DNA of 64,000 nt from Photorhabdus thracensis (GTDB lineage Bacteria > Pseudomonadota > Gammaproteobacteria > Enterobacterales > Enterobacteriaceae), in NCBI RefSeq assembly GCF_001010285.1, contig NZ_CP011104.1, forward strand, positions 2,480,001 to 2,544,000, written 5' to 3'. The translations under genes and the position numbers were made by a program. The notes under the pieces were generated by a model that did no database searches, was not told the DNA's origin, and was given only the letters and a program-made list of their open reading frames with translations. Shown piece after piece: positions 17,670 through 28,599 of the stretch. The number at the start of each line of letters is the position of its first letter. Within the stretch, counting starts at the first letter, position 1.

Positions 17670-19463
17670 TTAACTTCCACCACTAATACTCGCCAGCACA
17701 CTGCCCGCTTGTTGATAAGAGCTTTCTTCCGCATGGATCGCGATTTTCCCGGAACGATGTGCAGTCAGTTGTGTTTCCATCTTCATGGCTTCCATCACAG
17801 CAATGACATCACCTTGTTTAACTTCATCACCTTCCTGCACATACCAGGATTGTAAAACGCCTGATATTGGGGCTGATACCTGATTAGGTGCGGCCATTGT
17901 GTCCTCAGTTTCATTGTTTTTGTCCCTAGTGACAGAGTCTTGCCCAAGCTCAGACAATGAAAGCCCTGCCAATAATCCGGCAGGTAACCCCAATTCGTGT
18001 CGGCGGCCATCGATTTCAATAAAAGTGCGTGTTATCTTTTCTTGATGCTGATTTTCCTGGCGCGGAGATATTTTTACATCGTTGATAAAGTCGGTTTCGA
18101 TCCAACGTGTATGAATCTTGAATGTGTTATCAGAAGTAAAATCGGGATGTTCTATTACTGCCCGATGAAAAGGCAGTACCGATGCAACGCCTTCAATATT
18201 GAACTCCTGTAATGCACGCCGCGCCCGGGCAATAGCTTGCTGGCGTGTTGCTCCAGTGACGATCAACTTAGCCATCAGTGAATCGAAGGTTGCGGGAACG
18301 ATGGAATCAGCCACAACCCCGGAATCTAATCTTATTCCAGGGCCAGAAGGCGGAGAAAATAGTGTCACGGTTCCCGGTGTGGGCAAAAATCCTTTACCCG
18401 CATCCTCTGCGTTAATACGAAATTCAAAGGAGTGCCCTGATGGAATTGGGGTTGTTGTTAATGATAAAGGTTTACCTTCAGCAATTCTGAACTGTTCTAT
18501 CACAATGTCGATACTTGTGGTTTCTTCGGTTACAGGATGTTCGACTTGCAAGCGAGTATTTACTTCTAGAAATGAAATAGTTCCGTCTGCACTGAGCAAA
18601 AACTCTACCGTACCTGCTCCGGTATAACGGGCTTCGCCACAAATATCCTGTGCTGCCTGATGAATACGCTGGCGCTGATTATCGGTCAGAAAAGGGGCTG
18701 GTGCCTCTTCCACCAGCTTTTGATTGCGCCGTTGCAGTGAGCAATCACGTGTGCCGAGTACTACTACATTGCCGTGTTTATCAGCCAGGATTTGCGCTTC
18801 AATATGACGAGGCTTATCCAGAAACTGTTCAATAAAGCATTCTCCACGGCCAAAGGCTGCGGTTGCTTCACGAACGGCTGAATTATAGCATTCTGTTACC
18901 TCATCCAGCCGCCACGCGACTTTCATGCCGCGTCCACCACCGCCATAGGCCGCTTTGATTGCAATTGGCAGACCATGTTCTTCAGCAAATGTCAGCGCTT
19001 CTTCCGCGTTTTTCACCGGTTCTTCTGTCCCTGAAACCAGTGGTGCGCCTACGCGTTGGGCAATTTTACGCGCTTTAACTTTGTCCCCCAGAATATCAAT
19101 TGTTTCTGGCTCCGGGCCAATCCAGATTAACCCGGCATCAATGACTGCGCGGGCGAATTCTGCCCGTTCGGACAGGAATCCATAACCTGGGTGTACCATG
19201 CTGGCACCTGAACGTTTAGCAATATCCAGCAGGCGGGGAATATTAAGATAAGTGTCAGCGGGGCTGTTTCCGCCCAGACCATAAGCTTCATCAGCCAGTT
19301 GTACATGTTGCGCATTGATATCGGAATCAGCGTAAACGGCAATGGCGTGTAAGCCATAATCCCGGCAGGCACGGATGATGCGGACGGCAATTTCACCGCG
19401 GTTCGCGATCAAAACTTTTTTCATGTGGTTTTCTTTATTATTCAAAGTTATTGCAGTACTCAT
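17670..19463 (-). CDS. biotin carboxylase fused to biotin carboxyl carrier domain
   Basis: A long biotin carboxylase ([19 protein letters not shown] start, [14 protein letters not shown]-grasp loop, [14 protein letters not shown] catalytic segment) joined to a C-terminal biotinyl domain with the biotin lysine in [10 protein letters not shown] about 35 residues from the end. ATG 19463 overlaps the stop of the upstream PxpB-PxpC gene (ATGA), so coupling favours it. ATG 19424 matches the usual N-terminus of the family and is the alternative. AccC proteins are about 450 aa without the carrier domain, so this is a fused form. It is the last gene of the pxp-type operon. The acceptor of the carboxyl group is unknown; fatty-acid synthesis is not implied. 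Confidence 0.85.
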   Translation of the reverse strand: MSTAITLNNKENHMKKVLIANRGEIAVRIIRACRDYGLHAIAVYADSDINAQHVQLADEAYGLGGNSPADTYLNIPRLLDIAKRSGASMVHPGYGFLSERAEFARAVIDAGLIWIGPEPETIDILGDKVKARKIAQRVGAPLVSGTEEPVKNAEEALTFAEEHGLPIAIKAAYGGGGRGMKVAWRLDEVTECYNSAVREATAAFGRGECFIEQFLDKPRHIEAQILADKHGNVVVLGTRDCSLQRRNQKLVEEAPAPFLTDNQRQRIHQAAQDICGEARYTGAGTVEFLLSADGTISFLEVNTRLQVEHPVTEETTSIDIVIEQFRIAEGKPLSLTTTPIPSGHSFEFRINAEDAGKGFLPTPGTVTLFSPPSGPGIRLDSGVVADSIVPATFDSLMAKLIVTGATRQQAIARARRALQEFNIEGVASVLPFHRAVIEHPDFTSDNTFKIHTRWIETDFINDVKISPRQENQHQEKITRTFIEIDGRRHELGLPAGLLAGLSLSELGQDSVTRDKNNETEDTMAAPNQVSAPISGVLQSWYVQEGDEVKQGDVIAVMEAMKMETQLTAHRSGKIAIHAEESSYQQAGSVLASISGGS

Positions 19464-21073
19464 AAGCAGCAATCACTCCCTTTTATTTCTTGAAATTCAC
19501 TGATTGGGTTGAAGCGGATACGGGCATTGACAGGAATTTGTCCGGCCAGATCAAGATGGTAACTGGCAACCGAACCAATGACGGGATAGCCGCCGGTCAA
19601 AGGGTGATCCGCCAAAAACAGAACCGGTTGTCCACTGGCGGGGACTTGAATAGCGCCAGCGGAAGTTCCCTCACTGGGTAACTCTTCATGGTTGAAACGC
19701 GATAACGGTGTGTCTCCATTCAGGCGAATGCCTACCCGGTTAGATTGTGGTGAGACCTGCCAGAGCTGGCTTTGTAACAGGGATAGCGCTTCTGCGGTGA
19801 ACCAGTCGGTACGTGGCCCGAGAATAATATCCAGTGTGACGATATCGTCAGCGGCAGGCATATTGAAAGCCGGGCTTTCGTTCATTGATACAGTGGAACC
19901 CCGCGTGGTAGTAAGAATGTCCAGAATATCGCCTGTAGCGATGGGTTTGGGGCCAATGTGCGCCAGCGTATCGTAAGAGAGGCTGGAGAGAATCGGCTTG
20001 TTGGCAAAACTGCCACGGACTGCCAAATAACAACGAACTCCTGCTCTGGGCGTGCCCAGCATTACTTTGTCACCATCACTCAGATCAACAGGTTGGTAGC
20101 CATTAACCTGAAATCTCCGGCCATATACCGTTTGGACCGTGATCGGGCAGTCCGCGCCTGTGACAGCGATAATGACGTTGCCATGAGAGATGAAGCCTAA
20201 TCCGCCTTCTGCAATTTCCAGACAGGCGTTATCCGAAGGATTACCGACGATACGATTTGCACTTCGCAACGCTGTTTTATCCAGTGCGCCAGCAGTGGAA
20301 ATACCTAAACCCGCTTGCCCTGAACGCCCTAAATCCTGAAAAAGTGTTTGTATCCCGGTTGATAAGATTTCCAGTGATGAATGTTTATTAACCTGTGAAG
20401 ATATGTCGTCTTCTGTGTGGACAACAGGATTTTCCGGTTGGGTGACGGCTATTGTTGCGCCTTTGCCTTTATCTCTGAAACGTACTCGAAAACCCGGTTG
20501 CAACAGGGCAGGGGGATAACGCGAGAGATCCCACATGCGTTCTGGTGTGGTGCCGATAATTTGCCATCCTCCCGGACTGGCTTGTGGGTATATTCCACTG
20601 AATTCTCCTGCCAGCCCTACCGATCCCGCCGGGATGCGGGCTCTTGGTGTCATCCGGCGAGGAACACGCAAAAGATCAGAGTCTGCCACTAAATAAGCAA
20701 ATCCAGGGGCGAATCCGGTAAAAGCAACCGTGTATTCACTTTCTGTATGTTGTTTGATGACTTCCTGTGTAGTGATACCAAGGATTTCAGCCACTTCAAC
20801 CAGATCTTCACCATTGTAATACACTGGGATTTCAACGAGTTTCCCGGTTGTTTTATTCCGTGTGTTCAGGCTGTGGCCACTGATTTTCCTGGCAAGTTTG
20901 ACTGCGGAAACGACATTGGGACGAAATCGAATCAGAAGTGTTCTGGCCGCTGGAATAATTTCTTCTATGCCTGGAATTGGGCTGGCGTTAAGTGAATCAA
21001 ATAACGCAAGGGTTTCATCCAGATCGCAAAGTTCGACAATAATGGCATTCAAATTAACAGGTAAAAAACGCAC
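19460..21073 (-). CDS. PxpB-PxpC fusion (5-oxoprolinase/KipI-KipA type)
   Basis: A 537-aa protein that joins two subunits normally encoded separately. Residues 1 to ~215 match PxpB/KipI ([43 protein letters not shown]). Residues ~230-537 match PxpC/KipA ([40 protein letters not shown]). PxpABC cleaves 5-oxo-L-proline to glutamate using ATP. The linker is near residue 220. It follows pxpA by 50 bp and overlaps the carboxylase gene by four bases. The same fold occurs in allophanate hydrolase and urea carboxylase subunits, so a carboxylase partner role with the downstream gene is possible. Confidence 0.88.
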   Translation of the reverse strand: MRFLPVNLNAIIVELCDLDETLALFDSLNASPIPGIEEIIPAARTLLIRFRPNVVSAVKLARKISGHSLNTRNKTTGKLVEIPVYYNGEDLVEVAEILGITTQEVIKQHTESEYTVAFTGFAPGFAYLVADSDLLRVPRRMTPRARIPAGSVGLAGEFSGIYPQASPGGWQIIGTTPERMWDLSRYPPALLQPGFRVRFRDKGKGATIAVTQPENPVVHTEDDISSQVNKHSSLEILSTGIQTLFQDLGRSGQAGLGISTAGALDKTALRSANRIVGNPSDNACLEIAEGGLGFISHGNVIIAVTGADCPITVQTVYGRRFQVNGYQPVDLSDGDKVMLGTPRAGVRCYLAVRGSFANKPILSSLSYDTLAHIGPKPIATGDILDILTTTRGSTVSMNESPAFNMPAADDIVTLDIILGPRTDWFTAEALSLLQSQLWQVSPQSNRVGIRLNGDTPLSRFNHEELPSEGTSAGAIQVPASGQPVLFLADHPLTGGYPVIGSVASYHLDLAGQIPVNARIRFNPISEFQEIKGSDCCL

Positions 21074-21125
21074 TAGGCACTCCTGAGCATGATAAGCGAT
21101 GTAAGAAGGCGCGTGATGCTAATGA

Positions 21126-21896
21126 TTACTTGTTGGTTTGAATAAAGGACTGTACGGTGATCCCGGCTTGTTGCAGGGTTATTTTCACCTGACGTGCCAT
21201 TTCCACCGCACCGGGGCTGTCACCATGAACACAAATGGAGTCCGCCTGAATGTGTGTAAAGCTGCCATCAATCGCATCAACGCCCCCTTCGGTGACCAGT
21301 TGCAACATGCGTCGGGCGATCTCGTTGGTATCATGCAGTACCGCCCCTTTTTCCCGCCGGGAAACCAGCGTGCCTTGTGGCGTGTAAGCTCTGTCGGCAA
21401 AGGCTTCGGCAACGGTACGTAAGCCTTTTTCCCTCGCCAAATCCAAAATTCTTGAACCAGCTAATCCAATCAGCGCCAAGTTGTCATCCACTTCACGAAT
21501 TGCTGTAATAACGGCAAGTGCCTGGTACTCATCGTTGGCAATGGTGTTATACAGCGCACCGTGTGGTTTAACATAACTCACGGTAGTTCCTGCTGCTGTT
21601 GCCAGACCTTTCAGCGCGCCAATCTGGTAAATAACATCAGCGATCAGTTCATTGCTGGAAATGTCCATATTGCGGCGACCAAATCCAACAAGGTCGGGAT
21701 AGGAGACATGGGCACCAATAACTACCTGATTTTCATGGGCAGCTTTCAGGGTTTGAAGAATCCCGGCAGGATCACCGGCATGAAATCCACACGCTACATT
21801 GGCACTGGTGACAATGCTCAGCATGGCATTATCGTCACCCATTTTCCACTGACCAAAGCCTTCGCCAAGATCACTGTTTAAATCGATAAATTTCAT
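21126..21896 (-). CDS. pxpA: 5-oxoprolinase subunit A (LamB/YcsF family)
   Basis: A 256-aa LamB/YcsF protein with the family's conserved N-terminus [30 protein letters not shown] near residue 35 and VKPHGALYN near residue 108. With PxpB and PxpC it opens 5-oxoproline, a spontaneous glutamine/glutathione by-product, in the cytoplasm. Full length. It stands 94 bp after the DUF979 permease gene and 50 bp before pxpBC, all on one strand, so one transcript is likely. Confidence 0.93.
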   Translation of the reverse strand: MKFIDLNSDLGEGFGQWKMGDDNAMLSIVTSANVACGFHAGDPAGILQTLKAAHENQVVIGAHVSYPDLVGFGRRNMDISSNELIADVIYQIGALKGLATAAGTTVSYVKPHGALYNTIANDEYQALAVITAIREVDDNLALIGLAGSRILDLAREKGLRTVAEAFADRAYTPQGTLVSRREKGAVLHDTNEIARRMLQLVTEGGVDAIDGSFTHIQADSICVHGDSPGAVEMARQVKITLQQAGITVQSFIQTNK

Positions 21897-21990
21897 AGAA
21901 TTACCCTCGATAAAATGATATTCAAAAATGCAGTGAGAAGCCCGGGATGTTTACCCGCGCGGTGATCAGAACTGTTCTCATGTGATCCCC

Positions 21991-23007
21991 TTATAAAAAC
22001 ATCAAAAAATAGAGAAGAAAAACGTTGGCAATCAACAACGTCGTTCCGGTGGGGATTTGTGCTTTAATGACCGCATTGCGATTTGGCAATTCCAACAGTG
22101 CGGCGGGAACGATGTTGAAATTTGCTGCCATTGGGGTCATCAATGTTCCACAATAGCCTGAGAACATGCCGATGGCGGCCATCACTGCCGGATTACCGCC
22201 GTGTTGCAGCACCAGAATTGGAATACCGATCCCCGCGGTAACAATCGGGAAAGCGGCGAAGGCGTTGCCCATCACCATTGTCAGTAACGCCATGCCGATC
22301 ACGTATGTCGTGACGGCGATAAACCTGTTATCGACTGCCAGGTAGTTTTCAGTCAGGTGAGAAATGGCGGTACCTACTCCTGCTATGGTAAATAAGAGTC
22401 CCAGCGTAGCTAATATCTGTGGCAGGATAAACGCCCAGCCGATAGCATCCAGCAAGCGACGTGCTTCTTGGGTTGATTGAGTGATGCCTTCACGTGTCAT
22501 TTTCAACGCAATGCCGTATCCGGTTAAACAACCTACTGTCATGGAAAACAGTGTCACCAGCGTGGAGTGGTTGCCGGTACCGAATAATGCCTGTTGTAGT
22601 CCAGGAATATGGTTAAATAATAACACTCCCACCACAGTGACAATAGGAATCGCCAGTGCGGGAAGGAAGATACGATGGCCAAGGCGAGAGGCGCTTTCCT
22701 GTCGTTGCTGAGGCGTGCGCTGGTGGTAGCTACCGAGTCGCACACCACCAAGACCGGCTATCAGCGCCATCAACACGACGATCAGCCCCACACTGATATG
22801 CAGCATTTTTTGTGCCTCAGCTTCGTTGCCTGCCCACAACGCCATCAGACGGTAGGTCCAGTCACCAACCAGAAACACGATTCCGTATAGTGCCCAGAAT
22901 AAGCTGGTGGTCAGGCGGCGGGGATTGGTGTGATCACGCCAGGACATTGCTGCTACGGCCAGCAGGATCACGCCAGCCAGCCAGTAAAGATACTGTTGTT
23001 GAAACAT
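21991..23007 (-). CDS. DUF979 membrane protein (putative permease)
   Basis: A 338-aa very hydrophobic protein with about nine or ten membrane segments (for example WLAGVILLAVAAMSW at the N-terminus and LLIANVFLLYFLMFL at the end). The family almost always sits beside DUF969, as here, where the two overlap by one base (TAATG). These pairs are found near pxp or pcp genes in many bacteria, so transport of 5-oxoproline or pyroglutamyl compounds is inferred and not shown. Confidence 0.8.
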   Translation of the reverse strand: MFQQQYLYWLAGVILLAVAAMSWRDHTNPRRLTTSLFWALYGIVFLVGDWTYRLMALWAGNEAEAQKMLHISVGLIVVLMALIAGLGGVRLGSYHQRTPQQRQESASRLGHRIFLPALAIPIVTVVGVLLFNHIPGLQQALFGTGNHSTLVTLFSMTVGCLTGYGIALKMTREGITQSTQEARRLLDAIGWAFILPQILATLGLLFTIAGVGTAISHLTENYLAVDNRFIAVTTYVIGMALLTMVMGNAFAAFPIVTAGIGIPILVLQHGGNPAVMAAIGMFSGYCGTLMTPMAANFNIVPAALLELPNRNAVIKAQIPTGTTLLIANVFLLYFLMFL

Positions 23008-23735
23008 TATCTTGCCTTCCTTTTATTTTGGTCCACGCTATTCAGGGCAGCCAGCTCAGTCGCGATGTGGTGGTCAAGGCGGGATAAACGGAAAGCATGG
23101 ATCAGGAAGGCGCAGATGGCAGTAGGGATCCCCCACATGGCGATATGCAGTGGTTCTGTTTGGATGCCGCCGGACTCCAGCATGAAGTTATGCATAAAGA
23201 TGATTGCCCCAAAGGCGACAAAGATATCTTCACCGAAGAAAAGGCCAACATTGTCGGTGGCTGCTGACATAGCACGCAGGCGATAGCGCACATCGTCAGG
23301 CAGATCATGGTGGCGGTTTTCCGTTGCGCCTTCCACCATAGGGGCCAGCAATGGACGCACCATTTGCGGATGTCCACCCAGGCTGGTCAGACCGAGTGCC
23401 GCTGTTACCTCACGAATGAATAGATAGACAATCAGCAGACGTCCGGCGGTCGCTGTTTTGATATTCCTAATCCAGGTCTGAGCTTGCTCTTTTAAACCGT
23501 GTCGCTCCAAAAGGCCAATAGTTGCCAGTGGCAGCAGTAGGATCAATGGCAGATTTCGGGTATTAAGGAAGCCGGAACCTAATTTTTCCAGAATATTCGT
23601 GATTGGCATATGTGCCGCCAACCCTGTGATGATTCCGGCGACAATGACGACCAATACGGGGTTAAACTTCAGTAGAAAGCCGACTACAATGACCGCGATG
23701 CCAATCAACGGCCATAGATTCACTATTTGTTGCAT
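23007..23735 (-). CDS. DUF969 membrane protein (putative permease)
   Basis: A 242-aa membrane protein with about six hydrophobic segments (WPLIGIAVIVVGFLLKF, VLVVIVAGIITGLAAHM, LPLILLLPLATIGLLE and others). It pairs with DUF979 immediately downstream, sharing one base. It is the first gene of the operon. The promoter is expected in the 333-bp gap upstream (23736-24068), but no clear boxes were assigned. Confidence 0.8.
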   Translation of the reverse strand: MQQIVNLWPLIGIAVIVVGFLLKFNPVLVVIVAGIITGLAAHMPITNILEKLGSGFLNTRNLPLILLLPLATIGLLERHGLKEQAQTWIRNIKTATAGRLLIVYLFIREVTAALGLTSLGGHPQMVRPLLAPMVEGATENRHHDLPDDVRYRLRAMSAATDNVGLFFGEDIFVAFGAIIFMHNFMLESGGIQTEPLHIAMWGIPTAICAFLIHAFRLSRLDHHIATELAALNSVDQNKRKAR

Positions 23736-24068
23736 GTTGTGTTACCTCTGCACATAAAAATACCTGTTGTGCCGTTATAGGTTGCATTCTTGCGTAGTAG
23801 AGAAGTTATACCGTGACCAACACCTTCTTTGGAACGGTAGTACGGCGTCTGCCAGTAGTGCCATTACCAGGGGACAAGCGTAAGAAGTGCAGTCTTGCTG
23901 AACATACGAAGCCTCTCTCAATACGTGGTCAATTGCGATACCCAGATAATCAACTATCTGTAATATTGATGGAAATACACTGATATGTACTTGTCTGCAT
24001 CTCGAAGCTTTGTTCTGTATCGTTGGCGAAGTCTTGATTAATGTAAATTGTTTCAGATGGACTGTGAT
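23736..24068. other. 333-bp intergenic region between fghA and the pxp operon
   Basis: Between the end of fghA and the start of the DUF969 gene. It should contain the promoter of the minus-strand operon. I found no ORF with a homologue I recognise, no clear operator and no strong terminator hairpin. Confidence 0.4.
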
Positions 24069-24917
24069 TTATTGATTATCTGAACAAGTTCCCTTCAATG
24101 CTTTGGCATGATATGCGATATGCTCGCCGATAAAACTAGCGACAAAATAGTAGCTATGATCATAGCCGGTGCGCAGGTTCAGTGTGTAGGGATGCCCAGT
24201 GCTTTCGCACACATTTTTCAGCAGCTCAGGGCGTAGCTGTTCTTGAAGAAACGGGTCATCAGCACCGATATCAATTAACACATGCAATGGCTTGGCGCTA
24301 TTGCTCAGCAGCTCGATTGCATCATAGGCTTTCCATGTGTCACGAACTTCGCCCAGATAAGCGCGAAAAGCTTTTTCTCCCCAAGGAACCTGAGAGGGTG
24401 CAACAATCGGTGAAAAGGCTGATATGCTGTGGTAACGATCTGGATTGCGTAGCGCGATCATCAGTGCGCCGTGACCGCCCATAGAATGACCACTAATGGC
24501 CCGGGAGGTTGTTACCGGGAAGTGTGCTTCGATCAGTGTCGGTAGCTCTGACACCACATAATCGTACATGTGATAGTGAGGCACCCAGGGTTCCTGTGTT
24601 GCGTTGAGGTAAAAACCGGCGCCCTGACCCAAATCATAAGTGCTGTCATCTGCAACGTTCTCACCACGAGGGCTGGTATCTGGGGCGACAAGGATAATAC
24701 CCTGTTCGGCAGCGTAGCGTTGAGCCCCGGCTTTAGTGATGAAATTCTGCTCATTGCATGTTAAGCCTGAGAGCCAGTACAGTACCGGTAATTTCTGATG
24801 TTCAGCCTGAGGAGGAAGGTAAACAGCAAAATTCATAGCACAGCCAAGTACGGCCGATTCGTGCTGATAAACGTCCTGCCATCCCCCAAAACAAGCGTGG
24901 CGTTCAATCCTTTCCAT
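24069..24917 (-). CDS. fghA: S-formylglutathione hydrolase
   Basis: A 282-aa esterase-D/alpha-beta hydrolase very close to E. coli FrmB/YeiG. The nucleophile elbow is SGHSMGGHGAL (Ser near 150), the oxyanion region is WLSGLTCNEQNF, and the catalytic His lies in GYDHSYYFV. It hydrolyses S-formylglutathione to formate and glutathione, the second step of formaldehyde removal. It lies 118 bp downstream of frmA on the same strand, with a hairpin between them. GAGG precedes the ATG at 24917. Confidence 0.94.
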   Translation of the reverse strand: MERIERHACFGGWQDVYQHESAVLGCAMNFAVYLPPQAEHQKLPVLYWLSGLTCNEQNFITKAGAQRYAAEQGIILVAPDTSPRGENVADDSTYDLGQGAGFYLNATQEPWVPHYHMYDYVVSELPTLIEAHFPVTTSRAISGHSMGGHGALMIALRNPDRYHSISAFSPIVAPSQVPWGEKAFRAYLGEVRDTWKAYDAIELLSNSAKPLHVLIDIGADDPFLQEQLRPELLKNVCESTGHPYTLNLRTGYDHSYYFVASFIGEHIAYHAKALKGTCSDNQ

Positions 24918-24987
24918 TCTTTTTCCTCTCTGTAAACCTTACAGGTTCACTCATTTCACGGTAAACCCGGCCGTCGTTTCCTGTTTT

Positions 24988-25021
24988 GTTAAAAACCGTC
25001 TGTCACAGCACGGTTTTTAAC
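24988..25021 (-). terminator. hairpin between frmA and fghA
   Basis: Perfect 12-bp arms GTTAAAAACCGT and ACGGTTTTTAAC around a 10-base loop. A stem with A/T runs between two cooperating genes could attenuate or partly terminate transcription, or protect the frmA message. There is no long T-run outside the stem. Confidence 0.45.
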
Positions 25022-25035
25022 TCCCGCAAAACAGC

Positions 25036-26169
<1,134 letters not shown>

Positions 26170-26212
26170 CTAGGATTTACCGTAGGCAGAAAAAGTAAAG
26201 CTTTAGCCTATA

Positions 26213-26234
26213 AGGCCCTGCTTTTGCAGGGCCT
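26213..26234 (-). terminator. strong hairpin after the 110-aa gene
   Basis: AGGCCCTGC-TTTT-GCAGGGCCT is a perfect 9-bp GC-rich stem with a 4-base loop, eight bases past the stop codon of the 110-aa gene. On the minus strand only TTATAGG follows, so it is a hairpin with a weak T-tract. Confidence 0.6.
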
Positions 26235-26241
26235 GTATGTA

Positions 26242-26574
26242 TTACTGTATAACATCGATCAAGCCAAGATCATTATTTAATGTTGTACCACTGATCATAT
26301 AGTTGGCAATCGCTTGGCTCCCTTTTTTGTATGAAAAAACTTGATGAGCTTCATTATCACGTCCCCATACTACAAATGCATGCATATAAACCATCGCCCC
26401 ATCAGGAACACCAAGATCGCCTGGATCAATAGTCTTTGTTACTCCAAGAGTAATATCATCACTTTGTTTACTTAGAAACTTTTCACCGTTGGGATCAATA
26501 TAACTAAATTGGATTCTAACAACAAATCCGCCTGAGTTTTTAAGGCTCATTTGTCCAATTTTTTGATATTCCAT
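26242..26574 (-). CDS. uncharacterised 110-aa protein
   Basis: A small soluble protein with alternating polar and hydrophobic stretches, likely beta-rich (GGFVVRIQFSYIDPNG, MVYMHAFVVWGRDNE, NYMISGTTLNND). It has no signal peptide, Cys or membrane segment. A hairpin closes the gene, so it looks like its own transcription unit. I do not recognise the family. It stands 207 bp downstream of the McrC-like gene on the same strand, so it could be an accessory of that system or a separate secreted or lectin-like protein; neither is shown by the sequence. Confidence 0.7.
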   Translation of the reverse strand: MEYQKIGQMSLKNSGGFVVRIQFSYIDPNGEKFLSKQSDDITLGVTKTIDPGDLGVPDGAMVYMHAFVVWGRDNEAHQVFSYKKGSQAIANYMISGTTLNNDLGLIDVIQ

Positions 26575-26781
26575 AATAATTTCCTCTTAAGAAAAATATT
26601 AATGATGTTTAGATGTTCAACTACACAAATTGTCCAAGATTTAAAAGTAAATCTTAGTAGATGAAAATAAATAACACCTTAAAACAATCAGAGAAAATGA
26701 ATGTTATGTGTGTTTTCGGAGTGACATAATTATCTTGTATTGTTTTGATTGAAAATAATTTCAATTGGTAGATTCATACAA

Positions 26782-28599
26782 TTAGTCTTTATTATTATCC
26801 ATAATTTCTTTAAGTGCAATAAAGTGTTCTATTAATATATTTTTTTCATTAGGTTTAACTGAAATAGCGATTGATTGTGGTAAGACTGGAAACTGACCAT
26901 TGATACAATGTCGTGGGGAAACTGATCTGACAACGGTTTCTTCAGAATTATGTGCGAATAGAATAAAAAGCATTTTTACCGGAGACATTCCTAAGGCCAT
27001 ATTTTCATTAACCTGATGTATATTAAATAAGTACTTCCTTGTTAATTCATTAATATCATGCTCCTTTATTGTTTTTGCATCTTTATATTTTGCATCAAGT
27101 ATTATAATTAGTGGGTTTTTCCAGCTTTTTGAGTTTACTTTCATGATAAAATCAGGGTGAAAATGGTGTTTTCCATATTTATTAGAATCAATATTGTTAC
27201 TTGTATCAACAAGATCCCCTTTTTTACTGTGGGCGCTTAAAGGGAAAATTTTTGCTTCGTAAAATAATTCAATGTCATATTTTTCATTTTTAAATAAGAA
27301 ATAATTATTAATTTCATTTTCTGGTCTTTTTATTGTGACGCCGCCGAAAGGTAATTCTTCCGCATGAAGTCTATAACTTTGTTCAATAAGCTGAACTTTA
27401 TAACTTTCTTGAATAATTTCATGTAATAAAATCAATACAGTAGTTTCATAAATTGCTGAGAGGTTTTTTAATCCGGAAAAAAGTTCTTTGCCAATAAAAG
27501 AGGGGGTTGGTGCATGGTGGTACTGCTCAATAAGATAAAAGGTTTTTCTGTAATGGTTATGTTTAGCAACATAAGGTGTGATTTTAGGAACGATGCCTAT
27601 TGGTGCTGTTGAGGGTATTTTTTTATTAAACAATAATCTTGTTTTTTCTAAAGTGCTAATTAGGTTTTCAATTTTTTTGGATTTATTCTTTAAGGCTAAA
27701 TAGGCATATTTTGACATTGTGTGGTTAAATTGGATAAATTCATTTTTTTCTAAAGATTGGATTTTCTCTTTAGGAGAAATCAGTGATTCTTTAAGCATCA
27801 TCAGGAAGATATTAGCTTGTTTTAGAAAAGCGTGGATGACTTTGTTTTCGTAAGTATTCGTATTTTCTTTTAGTGTCTCTTTAGGAAGTTCATTGAAAGC
27901 ATATCCTCTGTTATTATAGAATATGTTGGCATCTTCATTATTCGCAGGAGATAACTGGTCAAGATTGTATAATGCCCACATAATTGAATCTGGTCCGGTT
28001 GGTTGCCCTTGTTTTGATAGAATTAATTTAGGTTCTAAAGTGTGTTTATGCTCTATAATAAATAATGGCAAATGTTGTGTTAAATAGCTAACTGTTTCTT
28101 TTATTATTTCTAATTTATTGAAATTAAAAATATTATCTTCATTCGATAAGGTGATTTTCCTGCTTTTTGAAAAACAAATGGAAACAATATCCTCTAAGTT
28201 TTCGGTTAAATATTCTAACATAATGTTTGCTAAGGCGACATTTTCTCGTCTTGCCAGAATATCAAAGGTAACACTATAGATAGGATCATATTGGTTTCCT
28301 AAATAAAGATAAACTTGGCTTTCCCCAAAGAAGTTATAAAAATATCTTGAACGATGTGAGCTCAGTGGTTCTATTGATGTGTATATTTTTTCGTTATTTT
28401 CATAGTGAGAAAAAACTAATTCCAGAGATGTATCTCCTATGATTATTATAGGAGTGCTATTTTTGTCAATATCATCTTCCGATAATGAAACTTGAAACAG
28501 AATATGATCTAATTCTGTAATTTGATATTTGTTGTTGATTCTGAGATCAACAACTTCACCATCAGAAATTGAATTGATAAACATTTCCCAACGGATCAT
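26782..28599 (-). CDS. McrC-like nuclease subunit with DUF2357
   Basis: A 605-aa protein. The N-terminal and central parts match the DUF2357 type. The C-terminal ~150 residues hold a PD-(D/E)XK nuclease: HFHPDFIMKV near 480 (D) and LIIILDAKYKDAK near 500 (D-x-K). It overlaps the AAA+ gene upstream by four bases (ATGA), so the two are a translationally coupled McrB/McrC-type pair. Such pairs restrict modified or foreign DNA, or RNA in the coiled-coil variants; the substrate here is unknown. Its low GC resembles other defence genes in this window. Confidence 0.82.
   Translation of the reverse strand: MIRWEMFINSISDGEVVDLRINNKYQITELDHILFQVSLSEDDIDKNSTPIIIIGDTSLELVFSHYENNEKIYTSIEPLSSHRSRYFYNFFGESQVYLYLGNQYDPIYSVTFDILARRENVALANIMLEYLTENLEDIVSICFSKSRKITLSNEDNIFNFNKLEIIKETVSYLTQHLPLFIIEHKHTLEPKLILSKQGQPTGPDSIMWALYNLDQLSPANNEDANIFYNNRGYAFNELPKETLKENTNTYENKVIHAFLKQANIFLMMLKESLISPKEKIQSLEKNEFIQFNHTMSKYAYLALKNKSKKIENLISTLEKTRLLFNKKIPSTAPIGIVPKITPYVAKHNHYRKTFYLIEQYHHAPTPSFIGKELFSGLKNLSAIYETTVLILLHEIIQESYKVQLIEQSYRLHAEELPFGGVTIKRPENEINNYFLFKNEKYDIELFYEAKIFPLSAHSKKGDLVDTSNNIDSNKYGKHHFHPDFIMKVNSKSWKNPLIIILDAKYKDAKTIKEHDINELTRKYLFNIHQVNENMALGMSPVKMLFILFAHNSEETVVRSVSPRHCINGQFPVLPQSIAISVKPNEKNILIEHFIALKEIMDNNKD

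Noticed and set aside
18199-18627. Long plus-strand frame (142 codons) inside the biotin carboxylase gene
   Set aside because: Antisense shadow of a well-conserved gene; the real protein is on the minus strand with full motifs.
23736-24068. Search for a tRNA or IS remnant in the gap between fghA and the pxp operon
   Set aside because: No cloverleaf, no transposase frame and no terminal repeats could be supported.
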